A stretch of DNA of 64,000 bases, taken from RUG11247 sp045649485 (lineage in GTDB: Bacteria; Bacillota; Clostridia; Christensenellales; Aristaeellaceae). Made by a program: the position numbers and the translations under genes. The stretch covers positions 15,714 to 79,713 of the forward strand of contig JAZRPZ010000048.1 in assembly GCA_045649485.1 (NCBI GenBank), given 5' to 3'. The notes beneath the pieces are model-generated. The model was not told where the DNA came from and made no database searches. It saw only the letters and a program-made list of their open reading frames with translations. This document shows, in pieces, positions 59,366-64,000 of this stretch (position 1 is the stretch's first letter; every line of letters begins with the position of its first letter).

Positions 59366-61021
59366 TTAGAACAGGCCGGTGATCTTGCCGTCGCCGTCGA
59401 TGTCGATGTTCTCGGCAGCGGGAACCTTGGGCAGACCGGGCATGGTCATGATCTCGCCGGTGAGTGCTACGATGAAACCTGCGCCTGCAGATACCTTCAG
59501 CTGGCGTACGGTAACGGTGAATCCCTCGGGAGCACCCAGCAGCTTGGGATTGTCAGAGAAGGAATACTGAGTCTTGGCCATGCATACGGGCAGATCGCCG
59601 TAGCCCAGCTCGGTAAGACGCTTCTCTTCACGGGATGCTTCGGGAGTGAGCTTTACGTTTGCGCCGCCGTAGACCTTGGTAACGATGTCCTTGATCTTTG
59701 CACGGATGGGCTGGTTAAGCTCGTAAGAATATGCGAAGTTGTTCTCGGTCTCGCACAGGTCAACAACGGTCTGTGCCAGTTCCATTGCGCCCTTGCCGCC
59801 CTCTGCCCATGCGTTGGACAGAACAGCCTTGACGCCCAGCTTTGCGCACTCTTCGGTGATCAGGTCGATCTCCTCCTGAGTGTCGGTGGGGAACTTGTTG
59901 ATGGCTACTGCGCAGGGCAGGCCGTAAACATTCTTCATGTTGGAAACGTGGCGCAGCAGGTTGGGCATGCCGGCACGTACGTACTCGATCTCTTCCTTGT
60001 CGGCGTTCTTCTTGCCTGCGCCGCCGTGCAGAGCCAGAGCGCGTACGGTAGCAACGACAACTACGGCAGAGGGAGTCAGACCGGCTGCACGGCACTTGAT
60101 ATCCAGGAACTTCTCAGCGCCCAGATCGCCGCCGAAGCCTGCTTCGGTAACGGTGTAGTCAGCCAGAGTCAGTGCCATCTGGGTTGCAATGATGGAGTTG
60201 CAGCCGTGCGCGATGTTGGCGAAGGGACCGCCGTGAACCAGTGCGGGGGTGCCTTCCAGAGTCTGTACAAGGTTGGGCTTGATGGCATCCTTCAGCAGGG
60301 AGCACATTGCGCCGGCAGCCTTCAGGTCTTCGGCGGTAACGGGCTGACCTTCGAAATTGTAGCCAACGATTATCTTCTTGAGGCGCTCCTTCAGGTCTGC
60401 CAGAGAAACGGACAGGCACAGGATAGCCATGATCTCGGAAGCAACAGTGATATCGAAACCGTCCTCACGGGGAGAACCGTTGCTCTTGCCGTTCAGACCG
60501 TCCACAACAAAGCGAAGCTGACGATCGTTCATGTCCATGCAGCGCTTCCAGGTGATGCGGCGGGAATCGATGCCCAGTGCATTGCCCTGATGGATGTGGT
60601 TGTCCAGCATTGCGGCCAGCAGGTTGTTTGCAGCAGTGATGGCGTGGAAGTCGCCGGTGAAGTGCAGGTTGATATCCTCCATGGGAACAACCTGTGCCCA
60701 GCCGCCGCCGGCAGCGCCGCCCTTGAGACCGAATACCGGGCCCAGAGAAGGCTCGCGCAGAGCAACGATGGCATCCTTGCCGATCTGACGGAGACCGTCA
60801 GTGAGGCCGATGCTGGTAGTGGTCTTGCCCTCGCCTGCGGAGGTGGGGGTAATTGCGGTAACCAGAACGAGCTTGCCCTGCTTGTTACCCTTGGTGGTCA
60901 GGGGCAGCTTGGCCTTGTAGCGGCCGTAAAGCTCAATGTTCTCGGGGTCGATGCCTGCAGTAACCGCGATATTGCGGATATCGCGCATTTCAACCGACTG
61001 GGCGATCTCGATGTCTTTCAT
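59366..61021 (-). CDS. fhs: Formate--tetrahydrofolate ligase
   Basis: 551 residues from ATG 61021 (GAGGTG 7 nt upstream), the family length. The P-loop is TPTSAGEGKTTTSIGL near residue 62. EPSLGPVFGLKGGAAGGG near 92 and TEAGFGGDLGAEKF near 290 are signature stretches. It activates formate with ATP to 10-formyl-THF in C1 metabolism, either in purine synthesis or, in acetogens, in the Wood-Ljungdahl methyl branch. It follows truB by 11 nt. Strong codon bias suggests high expression. Confidence 0.96.
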   Translation of the reverse strand: MKDIEIAQSVEMRDIRNIAVTAGIDPENIELYGRYKAKLPLTTKGNKQGKLVLVTAITPTSAGEGKTTTSIGLTDGLRQIGKDAIVALREPSLGPVFGLKGGAAGGGWAQVVPMEDINLHFTGDFHAITAANNLLAAMLDNHIHQGNALGIDSRRITWKRCMDMNDRQLRFVVDGLNGKSNGSPREDGFDITVASEIMAILCLSVSLADLKERLKKIIVGYNFEGQPVTAEDLKAAGAMCSLLKDAIKPNLVQTLEGTPALVHGGPFANIAHGCNSIIATQMALTLADYTVTEAGFGGDLGAEKFLDIKCRAAGLTPSAVVVVATVRALALHGGAGKKNADKEEIEYVRAGMPNLLRHVSNMKNVYGLPCAVAINKFPTDTQEEIDLITEECAKLGVKAVLSNAWAEGGKGAMELAQTVVDLCETENNFAYSYELNQPIRAKIKDIVTKVYGGANVKLTPEASREEKRLTELGYGDLPVCMAKTQYSFSDNPKLLGAPEGFTVTVRQLKVSAGAGFIVALTGEIMTMPGLPKVPAAENIDIDGDGKITGLF

Positions 61022-61032
61022 GTCAACGCACC

Positions 61033-61953
61033 TCACTGATTAGTATTTGTATTTTCACCCTCGCTGTGCTTATAAAGCATGGCGCGGAATCTTACGAGTC
61101 CCTCGGAATCCTTCTCACCTATGCCGCAGAATTTTCCGTCCATATAAACCCTCACAGGTCCTTCGGGCGCAGGGGCGGTAAGCCACTTTTCACGCAGCGG
61201 GTTGCCGTTGAGCACGGCATGAAGGCTCTTTATTCCGGTGTCGACCCTCGGAACATGCTGCAGCGGGAAATCCATCTCACAGAGCGCTTCCTCAAGCTTG
61301 CCGGCCTTGTAAAGCTCGTCAATCTCTTCAAGAGTAAGCGCATCTTCGATCCTGAACGCACCCGCCTGCACCCTTTCGAGGGTAGCCATATGACCGCCGC
61401 AGCCCAGCGCCGCGCCTATATCGTGGCACAGCGTACGGATGTAAACACCCTTGCCGCAGCGAATTCTGAGCGTATATCTATTATCGCCCAAATCGTCCAA
61501 AAGTTCAATACCGTGAACGGTACATTTTCTTGCTTCGATCTCTACAACTTCACCTTTTCGGGCCAGCTGATACAGCCTTTTGCCGTCCTTCTTCAGCGCG
61601 GAATACATGGGCGGTATCTGTTCTATCTCGCCGATAAGCGAAGGCAGAACTTTTTCAATGTCCTCCGCAGTGGCGGTGACTTCCTTTTCCTCCACTATTT
61701 CGCCGGTGGCGTCCTGTGTGGTGGTCACCTGCCCCAGCTTGAGGGTGGCAACATAGGTCTTTTCCTTGTCGATTATGTAATCGAAAAGTCTTGCCGCGCC
61801 GCCTACGCATACGGGCAGCACGCCGCTTGCCTCAGGATCGAGAGTGCCGCCGTGTCCGACACGCACACCCCTGGGCAGACGTTTTCTTACAAATACAACA
61901 ACGTCGCTCGACGTTCTGCCGAGCGGCTTGTTGACGTTTATGAACCCGTCCAT
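61033..61953 (-). CDS. truB: tRNA pseudouridine synthase B
   Basis: 306 residues. The catalytic motif GHGGTLDPEASGVLPV near residue 34-49 contains the active-site Asp. SLIGEIEQIPPMYSALKKDGKRLYQLAR near 108 and a C-terminal PUA-like segment (PLREKWL...VRVYMDGKFCGIG) complete the enzyme. It makes pseudouridine 55 in the T-loop of tRNAs. Its start overlaps the dnaJ stop (TGATG), and fhs follows. Confidence 0.95.
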   Translation of the reverse strand: MDGFINVNKPLGRTSSDVVVFVRKRLPRGVRVGHGGTLDPEASGVLPVCVGGAARLFDYIIDKEKTYVATLKLGQVTTTQDATGEIVEEKEVTATAEDIEKVLPSLIGEIEQIPPMYSALKKDGKRLYQLARKGEVVEIEARKCTVHGIELLDDLGDNRYTLRIRCGKGVYIRTLCHDIGAALGCGGHMATLERVQAGAFRIEDALTLEEIDELYKAGKLEEALCEMDFPLQHVPRVDTGIKSLHAVLNGNPLREKWLTAPAPEGPVRVYMDGKFCGIGEKDSEGLVRFRAMLYKHSEGENTNTNQ

Positions 61954-63092
61954 CAGTTGAATGCATCCTTTACCCGTTCAAAGAACGACTTTTTCTGCTC
62001 ATACTGGTTGCCTTCCATGGATTCCTCAAACTGTCTGAGCAGCTCTTTCTGCTTGCCCGTCAGCTTGCGGGGCACGTCTATGGACACGGTTATATACATA
62101 TCTCCGTTGCCGGTTCCCCTGAGATAGGGTATGCCCTTGCCGCGTACGCGGAAGGTGTGACCGGGCTGGGTGCCTTCGGGTATATTCTGCTTGAAGGGCT
62201 TGTCGAGGGTAGGCACATCTACCTCTGCGCCGAGAGTCGCCTGTGCAAAAGTGATGGGCAGTTCGATGTAAAGATCCGCACCGTCGCGCTTGAACAGCTT
62301 ATGAGGACGTACGCTTACAACGACCAGCAGATCGCCGGGTGCACCGCCGCGTTCGCCGGCCATGCCCTGACCGCGGATGGTCAGAACCTGTCCGTCATCG
62401 ATACCGGCAGGGATCTTGATAGTGCGCTGCTTGGTGGTACGCACCTTGCCGCGGCCCTTGCACTTGGTGCAGGGGTCGGTGATGATCTTGCCCGTGCCGT
62501 GGCAGTTGGAACAGGGACGCACATTCTGAATGCGTCCGAATGCGGTATTCTGAGTGACCCTTACCTGACCGGAGCCGCCGCAGGTGGGGCAGGTCTGGGG
62601 ATCGGTGCCGGGCTTTGCGCCGGAACCGTGGCAGGTATCGCACTCTTCGTCACGGGTGACGTTTATCTGCTTCTCGCAGCCCTTTGCCGCCTCCTCAAAG
62701 GAGATGGTGATATCATACCTGAGATCATCGCCGTGTACAGGGCCGTTGCGGGTGGCGCGTCCGCCGCCGGTAAATGCGGAGAAGATATCATCGAAATCAA
62801 AACCGCCGAAGCCGCCGCCGAAACCACTGAAGCCGCCGAAACCGCTGCCGCCGCCAAAGCCCTGTGCCTGAGGACCGTCGTGACCGAACTGGTCATAATT
62901 GGCGCGCTTCTGCTGATCGGACAGCACCTGATACGCTTCATTTACTTCCTTGAATTTATCCTCGGCTTCCGCGTTGCCCGGATTGACATCGGGATGCCAC
63001 TTTTTGGCAAGCTGGCGATAGGCCTTTTTAATAGTCGCGTCATCCGCGTTCTTGTCAACGCCCAGCACCTCATAATAATCGCGCTTTGCCAA
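61953..63092 (-). CDS. dnaJ: Chaperone protein DnaJ
   Basis: 379 residues from TTG 63092, placed because GAGGTG lies 6 nt upstream and the protein then begins (M)AKRDYYEVLGV. The longer frame has no support. J domain residues 1-70 with HPD (KKWHPDVNPG), a Gly/Phe-rich linker (80-115), four zinc motifs CDTCHGSG, CPTCGGSG, CSNCHGTG and CTKCKGRG (about 150-215), then the C-terminal substrate-binding domains. It stimulates DnaK ATPase. It is preceded by dnaK and a possible attenuating hairpin. Confidence 0.96.
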   Translation of the reverse strand: MAKRDYYEVLGVDKNADDATIKKAYRQLAKKWHPDVNPGNAEAEDKFKEVNEAYQVLSDQQKRANYDQFGHDGPQAQGFGGGSGFGGFSGFGGGFGGFDFDDIFSAFTGGGRATRNGPVHGDDLRYDITISFEEAAKGCEKQINVTRDEECDTCHGSGAKPGTDPQTCPTCGGSGQVRVTQNTAFGRIQNVRPCSNCHGTGKIITDPCTKCKGRGKVRTTKQRTIKIPAGIDDGQVLTIRGQGMAGERGGAPGDLLVVVSVRPHKLFKRDGADLYIELPITFAQATLGAEVDVPTLDKPFKQNIPEGTQPGHTFRVRGKGIPYLRGTGNGDMYITVSIDVPRKLTGKQKELLRQFEESMEGNQYEQKKSFFERVKDAFN

Positions 63093-63136
63093 TTTGAACA
63101 CCTCTTTCGATCGCATATGCGATCCTGAATATCTGA

Positions 63137-63186
63137 AAATAACGCCCACGGCACCGGCCGCCCTGAGAGCGTCCGCGTCGTGGGCG
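63137..63186 (-). terminator. Hairpin between dnaK and dnaJ
   Basis: Perfect stem CGCCCACG / CGTGGGCG (63143-63150, 63179-63186), followed on the minus strand by TTATTTTC. It could terminate or attenuate dnaK transcription before dnaJ. Confidence 0.55.
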
Positions 63187-63239
63187 CGGTCATGCCGTTA
63201 CCGATCCATTATAGATCATTTACGGCCTGATATAAAGTC

Positions 63240-63923
63240 TTATTCGGTAAAGTCGGTCTCTACGGTGCCGTCGTCATTTACGCCGCCCTGTGCAGCCTGT
63301 GCGTCGCCGCCTGCCTGCTGGTAGATCTTGCCGAAGATAGCGTAGGTGGACTGGGAGAAAGCTTCCATCTCAGCCTTGATCTTCTCGGTATCGTCGGTGG
63401 CGCGGACTTCCTTCAGCTTGGCCAGACCGCTTTCGATGGTTGCCTTGTCGGCTGCATCGATCTTGCCTTCCAGCTCCTTGACAGTCTTCTCGGTCTGATA
63501 GATCAGCTGATCGCACTGGTTTACGGTCTCAACAGCTTCCTTGCGCTTCTTATCCTCGGCAGCGAACTGCTCGGCCTCGTTTACAGCCTTCTTGATCTCG
63601 TCCTCGGACATGTTGGAAGAAGCGGTGATGGCGATGGACTGCTCCTTGCCGGTGCCCAGATCCTTGGCGGATACGTGCACGATGCCGTTGGCGTCGATAT
63701 CGAAGGTTACTTCGATCTGGGGTACGCCGCGGGGAGCGGGAGCAATGCCGGACAGCTGGAAGCGGCCCAGAGTCTTGTTGTAAGCAGCCATTTCGCGCTC
63801 GCCCTGCAGAACGTGTACGTCAACGGAGGTCTGTCCGTCAGCTGCAGTGGAGAATACCTGAGTCTGCTTTACGGGAATGGTGGTGTTGCGCTCGATCAGC
63901 TTGGTGAACACGCCGCCCAGGGT
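63240..63923 (-). CDS. dnaK: Chaperone protein DnaK, C-terminal part
   Basis: About 228 residues. TLGGVFTKLIERNTTIPVKQ begins the substrate-binding domain. NKTLGRFQLSGIAPAPRGVPQIEVTFDIDANGI and NMSEDEIKKAVNEAE follow, then the helical lid and a short Gly/Ala-rich tail ending DGTVETDFTE. The match to DnaK stops abruptly at 63923: upstream one expects ...GIETLGG, but the sequence to the window edge is unrelated while staying open. So the 5' two thirds of dnaK are absent from the window, either through rearrangement or misassembly. Confidence 0.9.
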   Translation of the reverse strand, partial: TLGGVFTKLIERNTTIPVKQTQVFSTAADGQTSVDVHVLQGEREMAAYNKTLGRFQLSGIAPAPRGVPQIEVTFDIDANGIVHVSAKDLGTGKEQSIAITASSNMSEDEIKKAVNEAEQFAAEDKKRKEAVETVNQCDQLIYQTEKTVKELEGKIDAADKATIESGLAKLKEVRATDDTEKIKAEMEAFSQSTYAIFGKIYQQAGGDAQAAQGGVNDDGTVETDFTE

Positions 63924-64000
63924 ATACCAAGATATCCCAACTCCGCAAAGGAAATGCAACGATGGAGCCACGTGCGTATTTCCTTCTCCGGAAATATGTT
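63924..64000. other. Non-DnaK sequence at window edge
   Basis: 77 bases with no resemblance to dnaK or to anything else I recognise in this window. Contains a GGAAAT...ATTTCC inverted repeat (63951-63984 region). Probably a chimeric or rearranged junction. Confidence 0.55.

Noticed and set aside
1..64000. CRISPR array, prophage or insertion sequence as the special system
   Set aside because: No direct-repeat array, transposase, integrase or phage structural gene is visible. The only repeated DNA is the five-copy 3'-UTR element.

Overview
The window looks like chromosome from an anaerobic, probably gut-associated member of the Clostridia (Bacillota). The evidence is strong AGGAGG-type ribosome binding sites, textbook sigma-A promoters (several TTGACA-N17-TATAAT), frequent GTG/TTG starts, PepF, the Firmicutes-type GalT, an NfeD-FloA pair, an LCP protein, a LytTR regulator and a MurF with a membrane-embedded N-terminus. 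A relative of the Christensenellales/Oscillospirales is a guess from gene style only. Base composition is moderate (I estimate about half G+C) except for one AT-rich gene near 14.2 kb. I see no transposase, integrase, phage structural gene, CRISPR array or rRNA. No gene-free stretch exceeds 300 bases. The longest gaps (about 210-300 nt, at 2384-2594, 6745-7010, 9905-10151, 13922-14217, 37765-37995 and 58308-58582) hold the promoters, terminators and repeats listed. The remainder of 6846-6976 and of 14058-14217 shows nothing I can interpret.

Layout. 1-5.8 kb: the 3' part of a TetM/EF-G-like GTPase, an MntP manganese exporter, a secreted unknown protein, a TIM-barrel epimerase, a YcxB-like membrane protein and a cysteine-rich protein resembling clostridial spore-associated proteins. 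5.9-14 kb: metallophosphoesterase, two unknown proteins, an aldo/keto reductase divergent from a MerR regulator with a classic 19-bp-spacer operator, a three-gene carbohydrate-type operon (Gfo/Idh/MocA, TIM barrel, metallo-beta-lactamase fold) and proC. 14.2-18.4 kb: an AT-rich HNH endonuclease gene, a serine hydrolase, a nucleoside hydrolase and a ROK kinase. 18.6-22.5 kb: pepF, an esterase, a PAP2 phosphatase and a small acidic protein. 22.5-30.9 kb (minus): acetyltransferase, oxidoreductase, ddl and murF for the D-Ala-D-Ala end of the cell-wall stem peptide, a hydrolase, then rimI-tsaB-tsaE (tRNA t6A and S18 modification) behind galK, which is divergent from galT.

32.5-45 kb: RluA pseudouridine synthase, an AI-2E-type permease, two secreted proteins (WG-like and CAP/Ig-like), a divergent EF-G paralogue, and a tightly overlapping operon of a siroheme/4Fe-4S reductase-like protein with an iron-complex-type ABC importer, followed by an LCP wall-polymer ligase. 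45-64 kb: TldE/TldD proteases with a LytTR regulator, an MFS transporter, an NfeD-FloA membrane cluster with two unknown small membrane proteins, Nudix/ABM/metallo-hydrolase genes, a condensation-like acyltransferase with a DUF6320-type membrane partner, five tRNA genes (Val, Asp, Phe, Gly, Cys), an HD hydrolase, fhs, truB, dnaJ and a dnaK 3' end that stops matching DnaK about 77 bases before the window edge.

The most intriguing non-genic structure is a family of five interspersed elements of about 125-190 nt. Each sits immediately 3' of a stop codon, in the sense orientation, and is built from three stem-loops with a conserved spacer (GGAATCCC). They may be 3'-UTR RNA modules or small mobile repeats.
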